Positions 18,589 to 28,428 are shown, counted from the first letter of the stretch. The stretch is 64,000 nt of DNA from Ideonella aquatica (GCF_018069755.1 NZ_JAGQDE010000008.1:62001-126000), one strand, 5' to 3'. Program-made: numbers and translations. The notes: generated by a model from the sequence alone, not told the origin.

Positions 18589-21387
18589 TCAGAACGCCTG
18601 CTCCAGGCGCACGAACCAGCGGCGGCCGATCGTGTCGTAGGTCTGCACGTCCACGTTGCCATTCAGCTGGAACTGATAGGCCAGCGGAGGTTGCTTGTCG
18701 CCCACGTTGTTGACGCCGACGATGACCTTGGTCTTGGTCTTGTCCATGCTGTAGGACAGGGCCAGATCGTGGTAGGTCACGCCGCCCTGACGGACCAGGA
18801 TCGTCTGGCACGTCGCGGTCGAGCAGAAGTTGGAGTCCTTGCTGTTGCTGATGTTGGTGCTGCTGATGTAGCGCGAGGTCCACAGCACACCGAACGGGCC
18901 CATGCCCCACTGCACATTGCCGGAAACGCGCCACTTGGCGAAGTTGCCGTAGCTCGGATCCAGCGTGCCAGCGGCTTCCTGTTCGACACCGTTGCCCAGG
19001 TCGTACTTGAAGCTCTTGGTGTAGCTGGTGTCCAGGCCCAGGCGGAAGCGGCCATAGGCGGTGGGCGGCAGCATGTAGCGCAGCGACACATCAATACCAT
19101 TGGTCTTGATGTAGCCGGCGTTCAGGTTGGACAGGTCGATGTTGTCGATCTGGCCAGTGCCCGGGTCACGCTTGATCCGATTGCAGAAGGTATCCGACGG
19201 CGTGTTCAGGCACGCCGCAGCGATCGTGGTCGGGTCACCAGAGGAGATCGCGTCGTTCCAGTAGTCGGCCGTGACCGAGAAGCCCTTGATCAGGCTCGAG
19301 TCATAGACGAAGCCCAGCGTGAACACCTTGCCCTGCTCAGGCTTCAGGTTCTTGTTGCCACCCAGGAAGCCCAGGATCTGCGAGTTGTCCTGGTCGTAGC
19401 CGCTGTTGGGCGGGATGTACTGGCAGGCGCGGTCGTAGCCCGGCTCATTGCCGGTGGCACTGGCGCAAGGATCGATGAAGGTCGGGAAGGTGCCCTGCGT
19501 CGCGCCGAAGCGGTCGCTGATCGTCGGCGCACGGAAGACCTGAGAGGCCGTACCACGCACCATCAGGTCGGCGACCGGACGGTACTCCAGCTTGGCGGAG
19601 CTGTTGGTGGTGCTGCCGAAGCTGTCATAGCTGGACAGACGGCTGCCCAGTGTCAGGTTCAGGGCCTTGGCGCCCGGCATGTCCTTCAGCAGCGGAATGA
19701 ACAGCTCGCCGAAGACTTCCCTGACGTTTTGCGTGCCGCTGGTGTCGCCACCGCAGGTCTCGGCCGCCAGCAGGCAGGAGTTGTAGGTGGGCGGGACGTA
19801 GCGGGTCAGCTCGTCGACCTTGACGCTCAGGTTGGCCTTGCTGTAGGTCGCGCCCACCGCAGCCTGGATCGTGCCGGGCGTCCATTTGTAGAGGTCACCG
19901 GTCAACACCAGGTCCAGGGTGCGCTCGTTGGTGGACGTGAAGTTGGTGTAGCCCACCGAGAACGGGGTCAGACCCACCAGCGAGGCCTGGCCGGTCGGGT
20001 TGTCGGCCGTGACGTTGAAGATGTTGAACGCGTCGTTGGTCAGCGCGTTTTGCAGCAGGCCGCCATTGATGTAGCCGCTGACACCAGAGTTCTGGCGATA
20101 GCCCTGGTAGGTGTAAGCCAGATCCCAGGTCCAGGAGCTGTCGGTGATCGCGCCGCGAGCACCCAGGGTCATCTGGCTCAGCGTGGTCGCGTTGTTCGAC
20201 TGGCGCTTGCCCAGATCGACCGGACGCACCTGCATGTTCGTGCCCACGGCGCCGCCGGCGGCGGTGGAGCCGAAGGAGATGCCGAACGGGTTGTTGGCGC
20301 TGGTGGCCCAACCGTCGTTCGAGGCCACCATCGGCAGCGGAGCGATCTGGAAGCCCGACGTGGTGCGGTTGTGCAGCACGGTGGCGAACAGCTCGACGGC
20401 GTCGGTGACCTGGTGCGAAGCATCCACGAACAGGCTGACGCGTTCCTGCGGGGTCAGCGCCAGGTTCTGCGGCTGGTAGTCGTAGGAGTCGGCGCCGGTG
20501 TAGCAGCGGAAGTCGTCCAGCGAGGTGCCGGCGGCGCCGGTCTTGCGGGTCAGGCGGATGGTGGAGCCGGCGCAGCCGAACTGCTCGGCAGCCGTCTTGC
20601 CATTGGGCAGCACGGTGCTGGCGGGCAGCGACAGGCGGCCTTGCGGGGTGGAGCTCGAACCCAGCTTGAGGACGTTCACCGCACCGTCATAGGTGTACCA
20701 GTACAGCGCCTGGGCCGAGAACTTGCGGTCACCGGAGCGCACCAGGCCCTGCTTGTTGAAGTTCAGGCCGGCCATCACATGGCCCTTGTCGGTGGACGTG
20801 CCGAAGGTCAGCTCGAGGTTCTTGGTCTCGGCATCGCCCTTGCCCGCAGCGCCGACCTGGGCGGCGACGTTGAAACCGGTGAAGTTCTTTTGAGTGATGA
20901 TGTTGACCACACCACCGATGGCATCCGAACCGTAGGTGGCACCGGCACCCTGCTTCAGGATGTCGACGCGCTCGATGAGGTTCAGCGGGATGGAGTTGAC
21001 GTCAAAGCCGGCACCCAGGCGACGGCCGTCCAGCAGCACCAGGGTGCGCTCGGAACCCAGGCCACGCAGCGAGATGGTGGAGGCACCGTCGCCGCCGCCG
21101 TTGTTGACCTGCGGGTTGGTCGCCGCACCGGCGATCGACGGCAGTTGCTGAAGCAGCGCACCGATCGAGACCACGCCCGACTGCTGGATCTGCTCGCGGT
21201 TCACGATCTGCACCGGCGCCGCAGCTTCGGCATCGATACGGCGGACACGCGAACCGGTCACCTCCACGCGCTCGGCGGTGGGGGTGTCGCTCGGGGCGGT
21301 CTGGGCTTGCGCCATCGGGCTGAACGCCGCGACGCCGCCGCCGAACGCCACCAGCATGCTGGAGCATAGTTTCGTGCGATTGAACAT
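18589..21387 (-). CDS. TonB-dependent outer membrane receptor
   Basis: This 932-residue receptor starts at ATG 21387 (MFNRTKLCSSMLVAFGGGVA) with AAAGGAG eight bases upstream. A signal peptide ending near MAQAQ is followed by a TonB-box-like region (ERVEVTGSRVRR), a plug domain with ISLRGLGSERTLVLLDGRR, and a 22-strand-type beta-barrel ending in the terminal phenylalanine of VRLEQAF. This plug type is common in Xanthomonas and Caulobacter relatives and is often linked to peptides or other organic nutrients. A long upstream region (290 bases) holds a GGTTAACC site also found before the ABC importer gene. It is followed by a strong terminator and then by hydroxylase/sulfotransferase genes. The ligand is unknown. 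Confidence 0.93.
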   Translation of the reverse strand: MFNRTKLCSSMLVAFGGGVAAFSPMAQAQTAPSDTPTAERVEVTGSRVRRIDAEAAAPVQIVNREQIQQSGVVSIGALLQQLPSIAGAATNPQVNNGGGDGASTISLRGLGSERTLVLLDGRRLGAGFDVNSIPLNLIERVDILKQGAGATYGSDAIGGVVNIITQKNFTGFNVAAQVGAAGKGDAETKNLELTFGTSTDKGHVMAGLNFNKQGLVRSGDRKFSAQALYWYTYDGAVNVLKLGSSSTPQGRLSLPASTVLPNGKTAAEQFGCAGSTIRLTRKTGAAGTSLDDFRCYTGADSYDYQPQNLALTPQERVSLFVDASHQVTDAVELFATVLHNRTTSGFQIAPLPMVASNDGWATSANNPFGISFGSTAAGGAVGTNMQVRPVDLGKRQSNNATTLSQMTLGARGAITDSSWTWDLAYTYQGYRQNSGVSGYINGGLLQNALTNDAFNIFNVTADNPTGQASLVGLTPFSVGYTNFTSTNERTLDLVLTGDLYKWTPGTIQAAVGATYSKANLSVKVDELTRYVPPTYNSCLLAAETCGGDTSGTQNVREVFGELFIPLLKDMPGAKALNLTLGSRLSSYDSFGSTTNSSAKLEYRPVADLMVRGTASQVFRAPTISDRFGATQGTFPTFIDPCASATGNEPGYDRACQYIPPNSGYDQDNSQILGFLGGNKNLKPEQGKVFTLGFVYDSSLIKGFSVTADYWNDAISSGDPTTIAAACLNTPSDTFCNRIKRDPGTGQIDNIDLSNLNAGYIKTNGIDVSLRYMLPPTAYGRFRLGLDTSYTKSFKYDLGNGVEQEAAGTLDPSYGNFAKWRVSGNVQWGMGPFGVLWTSRYISSTNISNSKDSNFCSTATCQTILVRQGGVTYHDLALSYSMDKTKTKVIVGVNNVGDKQPPLAYQFQLNGNVDVQTYDTIGRRWFVRLEQAF

Positions 21388-21529
21388 GGATGCCACTCCT
21401 TTGATCTGAAAAGAATTGATCGATAGACCCAGTCATGAAGCAAGGGCCATGCCGTCTTGTGAAGTTTCGTGTCCTTGCTTCAACGGACCGTGAACGGATT
21501 GTGGCGAGTGCCCTCTGGTCCAGTCATGC

Positions 21530-21537
21530 GGTTAACC
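21530..21537. promoter_or_regulatory. GGTTAACC site in the receptor upstream region
   Basis: GGGTTAACC on the minus strand followed by GCATGAC lies about 143 bases upstream of the receptor start. The same core with ATGAC shortly after it occurs upstream of the ABC importer lipoprotein gene (28417-28428). It is a possible shared operator. The rest of the 21388-21677 gap shows no clear terminator or promoter to my eye. Confidence 0.3.
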
Positions 21538-21677
21538 CTTTTTGCCTCTCATTCCAGGGCGCTCTGTTGCAAAAAAACGGCAACGTTCATGGGGGTCACA
21601 CGCGTGCGCGAGACGACACCTTGTCGCCAGGGACAACGTGCATCAAGACTGCCAGGCGGCCAGCGCCGCGTGGGCGC

Positions 21678-23519
21678 TCAGGCGGGCGTGTGCAGGCGCG
21701 GCACGGCGTCGATCAGGCGGCGCGTGTAGGCATCCTGCGGACGCTGCAGCACATCGGCGCAGTCGCCCTGCTCCACGATACGCCCGCCGCGCATCACGGC
21801 CACCCGGTCGGCGATGTACTCGACGACGCCGATGTTGTGGGTGATGAACAGGTAGGCGATGCCAAGCTCGGCCTGCAGGTCCTTCAGCAGATTCAGGATC
21901 TGGGCCTGCACCGAGACGTCCAGCGCCGAGGTGGGCTCATCGCAGACGATCAGCTTCGGACGCACTGCCAGCGCGCGGGCGATGGCAATGCGCTGACGCT
22001 GTCCACCAGAGAACTCGTGGGGGTACCGCTCCAGGGCGTCGCGCCGCAGGCCGACCTGGTCCGCCAGGGCTTCCAAGCGGGTCCGCCGCGCCGCGGCGTC
22101 CAGGTCGGGCTGCAGCGACAGCAGACCTTCCTCGAGGATGTCGAAGACACGCATGCGCGGGTTCAGCGAAGCGAACGGGTCCTGGAAGATGATCTGGATG
22201 TCACGCCGCGCGGCGCGCAGTGCGTCGCCCTCCAGCGCAAAGAGGTTCTGTCCGGCCAGCAGCGCCTGGCCCTCGATCGTGGCCTGGCCGCGCAGCAGCT
22301 GCACGATGGCCTTGCCACTGGTGGTCTTGCCGCAGCCCGACTCGCCGACCAGGGCCAGCGTCTGCCCCGCGCGCACCTGGTAACTGACGCCGTCCACCGC
22401 ATCGAACCAGCCCTGCGTGCGCTGCAGCAGGCCCTTGCGGATGGGGAAGCGCACACGCAGGCCCTTGACGTCCAGCAGCGGCTGGTCCTGGGCCGACGGC
22501 GTGTTGCGCGGCGTCGGCGCCGGTGCCGGCTGAGGTGCAGCCACCGCGCCCTGGGCCACAGCGCCGTCCGTGTACAGCAGGCAGCGCACCTCGCGCGCCC
22601 CACCTTGGGACAGCAGCGCCGGCACGGTGCTGGCGCACTGCGGCAGTGCGCGATCGCAGCGCGGCGCAAAGCGGCAGCCGCTGAAGCTCATCGTCAGCGG
22701 CGGCACCGTCCCGGGGATGGCGGAGAGCTGCGTGCCACGGCGCGAGGCGTCAGGCAGCGCGCGCAACAGCGCCTGGGCATAGGGATGCCGGGGCGCACGG
22801 AAGAACTCATCGGCCGGCGCCAGCTCGATGATTTGACCGGCATACATCAGCGCGACGCGGTGGGCCATGCCCGAGACCACGGCCAGGTCGTGGGTGATCA
22901 GCAGCAGGCCCAGACCATGCTCGCGCTGCAGGTCGCGCAGCAGGTCCAGCACCTGGGCCTGGATGGTCACGTCCAGCGCGGTAGTGGGTTCGTCGGCGAC
23001 GATGTAGTCAGGCTCGGCCGCCAGCGTCATCGCGATCATCACCCGCTGCTTCTGCCCGCCGCTCATGCGGAAGGGGTAGTCGTCAATGCGGCGCTCGGGC
23101 TCGGGGATGCCCACGCGGCGCAGCCAGTCGATGGCCTTTTCGCGCGCCGCCACGCCGCGCAGCTGGGTGTGGGTCTCGATGGCCTCGACCAGTTGATCGC
23201 CCACCCGCATCACCGGGTTCAGGCTGGTCGAGGGCTCCTGGAAGATCATGCCGATGCGGCCGCCGCGCACGCTGCGCATGCCTGATTCGGGCAGGGCCAG
23301 CACGTCTTCGCCATCGATCAGGATGTCGCCGCCGACGACGCGGCCGTTCTCGGGCAGCAGGCGCATCAGCGCCAGCGCGGTCATGCTCTTGCCGCAGCCC
23401 GATTCACCCACCAGTGCAAAGGTCTCGCCGCGCTGCAGGGTCAGGCGCATGTCGTCGATGGCGCGCACGATGCCCGCCTCGCCATCGAGCTCGACTTTCA
23501 GGTTCTTGATGTCCAGCAT
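21678..23519 (-). CDS. peptide-type ABC transporter, double ATP-binding protein (YejF-like)
   Basis: This 613-residue protein contains two full ABC ATPase domains. The first (about residues 1-265) has [27 protein letters not shown] and [12 protein letters not shown]. The second (about residues 345-613) has [30 protein letters not shown] and [12 protein letters not shown]. Each is followed by the oligopeptide transporter C-terminal element with cysteines ([15 protein letters not shown]). A fused DppD-DppF arrangement is as in YejF and GsiA. It powers the two permeases encoded just upstream (12-base gap) and ends the four-gene operon. Substrates are probably peptides. Confidence 0.92.
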   Translation of the reverse strand: MLDIKNLKVELDGEAGIVRAIDDMRLTLQRGETFALVGESGCGKSMTALALMRLLPENGRVVGGDILIDGEDVLALPESGMRSVRGGRIGMIFQEPSTSLNPVMRVGDQLVEAIETHTQLRGVAAREKAIDWLRRVGIPEPERRIDDYPFRMSGGQKQRVMIAMTLAAEPDYIVADEPTTALDVTIQAQVLDLLRDLQREHGLGLLLITHDLAVVSGMAHRVALMYAGQIIELAPADEFFRAPRHPYAQALLRALPDASRRGTQLSAIPGTVPPLTMSFSGCRFAPRCDRALPQCASTVPALLSQGGAREVRCLLYTDGAVAQGAVAAPQPAPAPTPRNTPSAQDQPLLDVKGLRVRFPIRKGLLQRTQGWFDAVDGVSYQVRAGQTLALVGESGCGKTTSGKAIVQLLRGQATIEGQALLAGQNLFALEGDALRAARRDIQIIFQDPFASLNPRMRVFDILEEGLLSLQPDLDAAARRTRLEALADQVGLRRDALERYPHEFSGGQRQRIAIARALAVRPKLIVCDEPTSALDVSVQAQILNLLKDLQAELGIAYLFITHNIGVVEYIADRVAVMRGGRIVEQGDCADVLQRPQDAYTRRLIDAVPRLHTPA

Positions 23520-23531
23520 GGGGCGCTCGCG

Positions 23532-24977
23532 TCAGGCTTTCTTGGGAATGGCGGCCACGCGCGGGCGGAAGGCCCGGGCGCGCGGGTCGAAGGCGTCGCG
23601 CACGCCGTCGGCAAACAGGTTGGCGGCCAGCACCAGCGACACCATGAACACGAAGGCAGCGGCAAAAGGCCACCACACCACCGGGTCGCGGCTCATCTCG
23701 TTGCGGGCAAAGTTGATCATGCCGCCAAAGCTGTTCATCGACGGATCGACGCCGACGCCCACGTAGGACAGCACGGCCTCATAAAGGATCAGGGCCGAGA
23801 ACTCAAGCACCGTGACGATCAGCATCAGGTGCGCCACATTGGGGAAGATGTGCCGGGCCATGATGCGCCAGTGCCCCACGCCGAAGGCGCTCGCGGCCTG
23901 CACATACTCCAGCTCGCGCAGCTTCAGGGTCTCGCCACGCAGCAGGCGGCACAGGCCGGCCCAGCCGGTCACGCCCAGCACCACGCACAACAGGAACAGC
24001 TTCAGATCGGCCCGCTCGACACCGGTCTCGAACAGTTCGGGGTGCTTGTCCAGGAACACCTGCACCATCAGCACGCAGGCAGCGATCAGCAGGATGTTGG
24101 GGATCGAGGACAGCACGGTGTAGAGGTACTGGATCAGCTCGTCCACCCAGCCCTTGAAGTAGCCGGCCATGATGCCCAGCGTCACCGCCAGCGGCAAAGT
24201 GGCCAGCGTGGCCAGCGTGCCGATGACGAAGGCGGTGCGGATGCTCTTGACCGACTGGTAGAGCACGTCGTTGCCGGTGATGTCGGTGCCGAACACGTGG
24301 TAGGCACCATTCAGCGTGACCACCGGGCCGAGCAGCAGGCCCAGGATCAGCACGGTCAGACCGGCGACATGCCAGGGCACCGGCGAGCGCTGCTGGCGCA
24401 CGTCCTGCCAGGTCTGCGCCAAGGGCGTGCCGCGGGCCCGGCCGATCAGCAGCAGGCCCAGCAGGCACAGCAGCGTAGCGCCCAGGGCCCCGGCGACCAG
24501 CCCCTTGAGCACCCGTGCCGTGACGTCACCCGCCCATTCAGCCGCCGGGTTGCTCAGGTGGGCACCGCCATAGGTCAGCCGCGGCGCGACGCGCTGCACC
24601 TTGCCATCGATGGTTTCCGACTCCTTGGTGAAGCGCACATAGGCCAGCGGCACCGAGTAGGTGGCCTCGCGGGCTTCAGCGGCTGAGGCCATCAGCGCAT
24701 CGAGTACCGACTTGACGCGGGTGTCGTAGGCCACCGTGCCGGCCGGTGCACCCGGCGTGGGCGGCAGTTGCGGCCGGAAGTGCAGGCTGTCGGCCAGCGT
24801 CAGCAGCAGGCACAGCACCAGCACCACGCTCGAGGCCAAGGCCGGGCCGTTCTGGAATACCTTGGCCCAGTTGGCGCGCAGATTGGCGCGGCGGCGGACC
24901 ATCAGGCCATAGCCCACCGCAGCGGCGATCAGCAGCCAGATCGCCACATCGGTCCAGAGAAGTACGAATTTCGGCAT
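23532..24977 (-). CDS. peptide-type ABC transporter permease (YejE-like) with an extended N-terminal region
   Basis: This inner-membrane permease of 481 residues is of the DppC/YejE class. The C-terminal half has the standard fold with the ATPase-contact loop around EYVQAASAFGVGHWRIMARHI and the family ending SYVGVGVDPSMNSFGGMI. Unusually, about 190 residues precede it: two or three extra helices and a soluble segment of about 100 residues (near residues 68-165). ATG 24977 is preferred because AAGGAA lies seven bases upstream; a GTG directly before it is also possible. It lies 25 bases after the partner permease gene. Confidence 0.9.
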   Translation of the reverse strand: MPKFVLLWTDVAIWLLIAAAVGYGLMVRRRANLRANWAKVFQNGPALASSVVLVLCLLLTLADSLHFRPQLPPTPGAPAGTVAYDTRVKSVLDALMASAAEAREATYSVPLAYVRFTKESETIDGKVQRVAPRLTYGGAHLSNPAAEWAGDVTARVLKGLVAGALGATLLCLLGLLLIGRARGTPLAQTWQDVRQQRSPVPWHVAGLTVLILGLLLGPVVTLNGAYHVFGTDITGNDVLYQSVKSIRTAFVIGTLATLATLPLAVTLGIMAGYFKGWVDELIQYLYTVLSSIPNILLIAACVLMVQVFLDKHPELFETGVERADLKLFLLCVVLGVTGWAGLCRLLRGETLKLRELEYVQAASAFGVGHWRIMARHIFPNVAHLMLIVTVLEFSALILYEAVLSYVGVGVDPSMNSFGGMINFARNEMSRDPVVWWPFAAAFVFMVSLVLAANLFADGVRDAFDPRARAFRPRVAAIPKKA

Positions 24978-25002
24978 CACCGTGTTCCTTGCAGCGGTGG
25001 CG

Positions 25003-25986
25003 TCAGCCCAGGCGGACGCGCGGGTCGACCCAGGTGTAGGCCAGGTCGATCAGGATGTAGGTGGCGATGTAGAGCAGCGAGCCCACGAACACCATGGTGC
25101 GCACGATGGCGAAGTCCTGCTTGCTGATCGCCTCGATCACGTAGGCGCCCAGACCCGGGATGCCGAAGAAGCTCTCGAACACCAGGCTGCCCATGAACAC
25201 GTACGGCAGGTAGCCGCCGGCACTGGTGATGATCGGGATCAGCGCATTGCGCAGCACATGGCGGAACATCACCACCGTCTCGGACAGGCCCTTGGCGCGC
25301 GCGGTGCGCACATAGTCCTTGCCGATCTCCTCCAGGAACATCGCGCGGTACAAGCGCGCCTCGGCACCCAGGCGGGCCAATGCCGACAGCAGCACCGGCA
25401 GGATCAGGAAGCGCACCGCATCCAGCCCTGCCGCATAGCCCGAGATCGGCACCAGCTTCAGCACCCGCGAGAACAGGTACTGGCCGACGATGATGTAGAA
25501 CAGGCTGGAGATCGACAGCATCAGCACGCACAACACCACGCCCCACAGGTCCAGTCGGGTGTGACGGAACATCACCAGCAGCAGCGCAAAGGCGGTACTC
25601 GCGATGACCTGCAGGATGAAGATGGGCAGCGCCAGCTGGATGCTCACCCACATGCGGCTGGCCACCTCGTGGCCGATGTCGCCGGCGCTCTCGCCGTCGG
25701 CGCGGCCAAACTTCAGCTGGAACAGCGACACCGAGCGGTCATAGAAGATCGTGTCGGTGAGCCGCGCCAGACCTTCGCGCTGGTCGTTGACATAGAGCGG
25801 CTTGTCATAGCCGCGCTCGACCTTCCACTTCTCGATCAGCTCCTGTGTGACGCGTTTGCCGCCGATGTTCAGGCGGGCCATGTCGTCCGGCGTGTTGACC
25901 GTGAAGAACAGGAAGAAAGTGGCCAGGTTCACGCCCAGCAGGATCACGACGCCGTAGAGCAGGCGGCGAATGGTGTACGCAATCAT
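25003..25986 (-). CDS. peptide-type ABC transporter permease (YejB-like)
   Basis: This inner-membrane permease of 327 residues is of the DppB/YejB class. It starts MIAYTIRRLLYGVVILLGVN, the typical first helix, with five more helices and the ATPase-coupling segment EEIGKDYVRTARAKGLSETV. A periplasmic insert with YDKPLYVNDQREGLARL is characteristic of the YejB branch. It follows the lipoprotein gene by 16 bases and pairs with the second permease. Confidence 0.93.
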   Translation of the reverse strand: MIAYTIRRLLYGVVILLGVNLATFFLFFTVNTPDDMARLNIGGKRVTQELIEKWKVERGYDKPLYVNDQREGLARLTDTIFYDRSVSLFQLKFGRADGESAGDIGHEVASRMWVSIQLALPIFILQVIASTAFALLLVMFRHTRLDLWGVVLCVLMLSISSLFYIIVGQYLFSRVLKLVPISGYAAGLDAVRFLILPVLLSALARLGAEARLYRAMFLEEIGKDYVRTARAKGLSETVVMFRHVLRNALIPIITSAGGYLPYVFMGSLVFESFFGIPGLGAYVIEAISKQDFAIVRTMVFVGSLLYIATYILIDLAYTWVDPRVRLG

Positions 25987-26002
25987 CGTGTGCTCTCGTC
26001 GA

Positions 26003-28243
26003 TCAGGCCAGGACTTCGCCGCGGGCGTTCATGCGCTCGCGCTTGCGCAGCGCACGCCGCGCCACCACCACGCCGCCGGCGGCAACCAGCAGCAGCAGCA
26101 GCAGGGGCCACCAGACCGGGCGGTTCCAGCGCGCCACGGCCTCGGCACGCTGCGCGGCGTCCAGACGCAGGTAGCGGCCGTGGTCGCGGATCAGGATGGC
26201 CGGCTTGGAATTCTTGATCCAGCCATGGACCGCCGCTGATGCATACGGATAGAAGCCGAAGCTCCAGGGCGCGTCCTCTTGCAGGATGCGCACCATGCGG
26301 TCGATCAGGGCCTGCTTGGCGGGGCCGTCGTCCATGGTCTTGAGCTGGGCGAACAGCTTGTCGTACTCGGCGTTCTGGTAGTTCGAGGTGTTCTCGCCGT
26401 CGGACACACTCTTCGAGTTCGGGCCGTAGAGCAGGAACAGGAAGTTCTCGGCGTCGGGGTAGTCGGCGTTCCAGCCCAGCCAGAAGACCTGGTGCTTGCC
26501 CTTGCGGACCTTGTCCTGGAACTGGTTGTTGTCGGTGGCGCGCACCTCCAGCTGGATGCCCAGCTTGGCGAACTGCTTGACCACCCAGTCGATCTCGGGC
26601 TTGCGCTCCGGCGTGGCCGGCGCGTAGTAGTCGTAGTTGATGACCAGCGGCTTGCCGCTGCTGGCCTCGCGGCCATCGGGGTAGCCGGCCTCGACCATCA
26701 GCTTCTTCGCGTCCTCGATCGTGCGACGCTGGTACTGGCCGTCAACCAGCTTGTGGGTCACCGGATTGACGCCCTCGGGCTGGCCCTCGCGCGAGCCGGG
26801 GATGCCCTGGGGCAGCGGACTCATCGCGGTGACGCCGGCCTTCTTCGGGAAGATCTTCGAGTACTCCTCCCAGTCAATCGCGATCGAGATGGCCTGGCGC
26901 AGCTTGCGGTTGCGCTCGCGCAGTTGCGGCGTGTCACCGTAGCCGATCACCGGGTCGATCATGTTGAAGCCGATGATGTAGCTGTTGACGTCGCTGTACT
27001 GGCCGAAATCGAAACCCTTGGCGGTGTAGTCGGCCCGCACCTCGTCGGAGTCGTCCATCTCGACCAGGTAGGCCTTGCCGGTATCGGTGCGCTCGAAGAC
27101 CTCGAGGTCGTAGTAGCCGTCGCGGAACTTGTTCTTCTGCGGCGTGGCCTCGCGCTCCACCGTGGCGATGATGGTGTCGATGAAGGGCGTGGGCTTGCCG
27201 CAGTCGGCCAGCAGGCCCTTGGCCTTGTCCTCGTCGCTGCCCTCGCAGGGGTAGGGCACGCCGCGGTAGTTCGGATTGCGCTGCATCGTGATGCGGCGGT
27301 CCTTGACGTACTCGGTCACCATGAAGGGGCCGGTGCCCACCGGCCACATGTCCAGCGTCAGGCCGCGCGCAGCCATGCCCGGCTGGGCGTAGAAGGCATC
27401 GGCCTCCCAGGGGATGGGCGCCGTGAAGGTCATCTGCATCCAGTACTTCCACTGGGGGTACTTGCCATGCAGGCGGATGCGCAGCAGGTGCTTCTCGGGG
27501 GCGGTGGCGCCGGCCAGCGGCCAGCGGCGGAAGTCCAGGAAGGGCTTGTCCAGGCTGGCCGGATCGGTGCCGGCGCGCAGCTTCTTGTCCTCGGCCTTGA
27601 CCAGGTCACCGTATTCCTTCAGCCCGATCACGTACTCGGAGAAGATGCCGAAGATCGGCGTGGTGATGCGGGTGGTGGCGTGGCGCTTGAGCGCGTAGAC
27701 GAAGTCCTCGGCCACCAGCTCGCGGGTGCCGGTGTGCTCGAAGTCCATGACCGAGCGGCGCTCGCCGATATCGCCCGGCTTCATCGCGTGGTAGCGGTAG
27801 TTGCCGCGTTCGTCCTTGGCAAAGGCCGGGTGCGGCTGAAACAGGATGCCTTTGCGGATGGGCACGTCGTAGACGCTCTCGGCCACCTGCTCGCCGGGCG
27901 CCTCCTCGTCCAGTTCCTTGCCGCTCTTGTCGTAGTAGCGCGGCTTGACGACCTGCTCGGCCGACTTGGGCACCAGCTCGAACGGGCGCTTCAGGTAGTG
28001 ATAACCGTAGGGCGGCTCATACACCTGGTAGGTCACCAGGGTGTCGTTCGACCAGTACGACGCCGTGGGGTCCAGGTGCCGCGGGGTGTTCTCGATCATC
28101 GCCGAGTGGATGACGTTGCGGCTGGCTTCGCCATGCACCCACGGGCTGTTGTCGCAGCCCGCCAATCCCAGCAGCGCTGCCAGCCCCATCGCGGGCGCCC
28201 AAAGCGCCCGGACACGGCGCAGCGCCGTGAACACACCGACCAT
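26003..28243 (-). CDS. peptide-type ABC transporter substrate-binding lipoprotein with a C-terminal membrane helix
   Basis: This is the extracytoplasmic binding protein (SBP_bac_5 family) that heads the importer operon. I choose ATG 28243 because GGGGGTACTCCGC lies just upstream and the signal peptide then reads well to the lipobox LAGC (cysteine near residue 29). It has 746 residues, longer than the usual 500-600. The binding domain includes DPTASYWSNDTLVTYQVYEP and VGTGPFMVTEYVKDRRITM. A C-terminal hydrophobic helix (WWPLLLLLLVAAGGVVVARR) with a basic tail would tether it a second time to the inner membrane. Upstream lie a TAGAAT hexamer (28365-28370) and a GGGGTTAACCCC palindrome. Confidence 0.9.
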   Translation of the reverse strand: MVGVFTALRRVRALWAPAMGLAALLGLAGCDNSPWVHGEASRNVIHSAMIENTPRHLDPTASYWSNDTLVTYQVYEPPYGYHYLKRPFELVPKSAEQVVKPRYYDKSGKELDEEAPGEQVAESVYDVPIRKGILFQPHPAFAKDERGNYRYHAMKPGDIGERRSVMDFEHTGTRELVAEDFVYALKRHATTRITTPIFGIFSEYVIGLKEYGDLVKAEDKKLRAGTDPASLDKPFLDFRRWPLAGATAPEKHLLRIRLHGKYPQWKYWMQMTFTAPIPWEADAFYAQPGMAARGLTLDMWPVGTGPFMVTEYVKDRRITMQRNPNYRGVPYPCEGSDEDKAKGLLADCGKPTPFIDTIIATVEREATPQKNKFRDGYYDLEVFERTDTGKAYLVEMDDSDEVRADYTAKGFDFGQYSDVNSYIIGFNMIDPVIGYGDTPQLRERNRKLRQAISIAIDWEEYSKIFPKKAGVTAMSPLPQGIPGSREGQPEGVNPVTHKLVDGQYQRRTIEDAKKLMVEAGYPDGREASSGKPLVINYDYYAPATPERKPEIDWVVKQFAKLGIQLEVRATDNNQFQDKVRKGKHQVFWLGWNADYPDAENFLFLLYGPNSKSVSDGENTSNYQNAEYDKLFAQLKTMDDGPAKQALIDRMVRILQEDAPWSFGFYPYASAAVHGWIKNSKPAILIRDHGRYLRLDAAQRAEAVARWNRPVWWPLLLLLLVAAGGVVVARRALRKRERMNARGEVLA

Positions 28244-28416
28244 GCGGAGTACCCCCATACGGCACCGGCGCAGCCACGGATAAGGCATGCCCCGGCGGAA
28301 CAAAACAAAAGCGCCTTCCACAACCCCTGCTTGTAGCGAAGGCCGGGCCAGGCGATAGCGCGCGATTCTATGCGGCCGATGGAGGCCGAAACTAAGGGTT
28401 TACTCAGCGGTCATAG

Positions 28417-28428
28417 GGGGTTAACCCC
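28417..28428. promoter_or_regulatory. GGGGTTAACCCC palindrome upstream of the ABC importer operon
   Basis: This 12-base perfect palindrome lies 174 bases upstream of the lipoprotein start, between it and the end of ldcA. It shares its core with the site before the TonB receptor gene. A regulator is not identifiable. Confidence 0.35.

Noticed and set aside
15350..18640. Very long plus-strand open frame (1096 codons) opposite the modification enzymes
   Set aside because: It runs antisense to genes with clear catalytic motifs and has no recognisable domain; long antisense frames are normal at this GC content.
18394..21369. Long plus-strand open frame (991 codons) opposite the TonB receptor
   Set aside because: The receptor strand has signal peptide, plug and terminal Phe; the opposite frame has none of the features of a protein.
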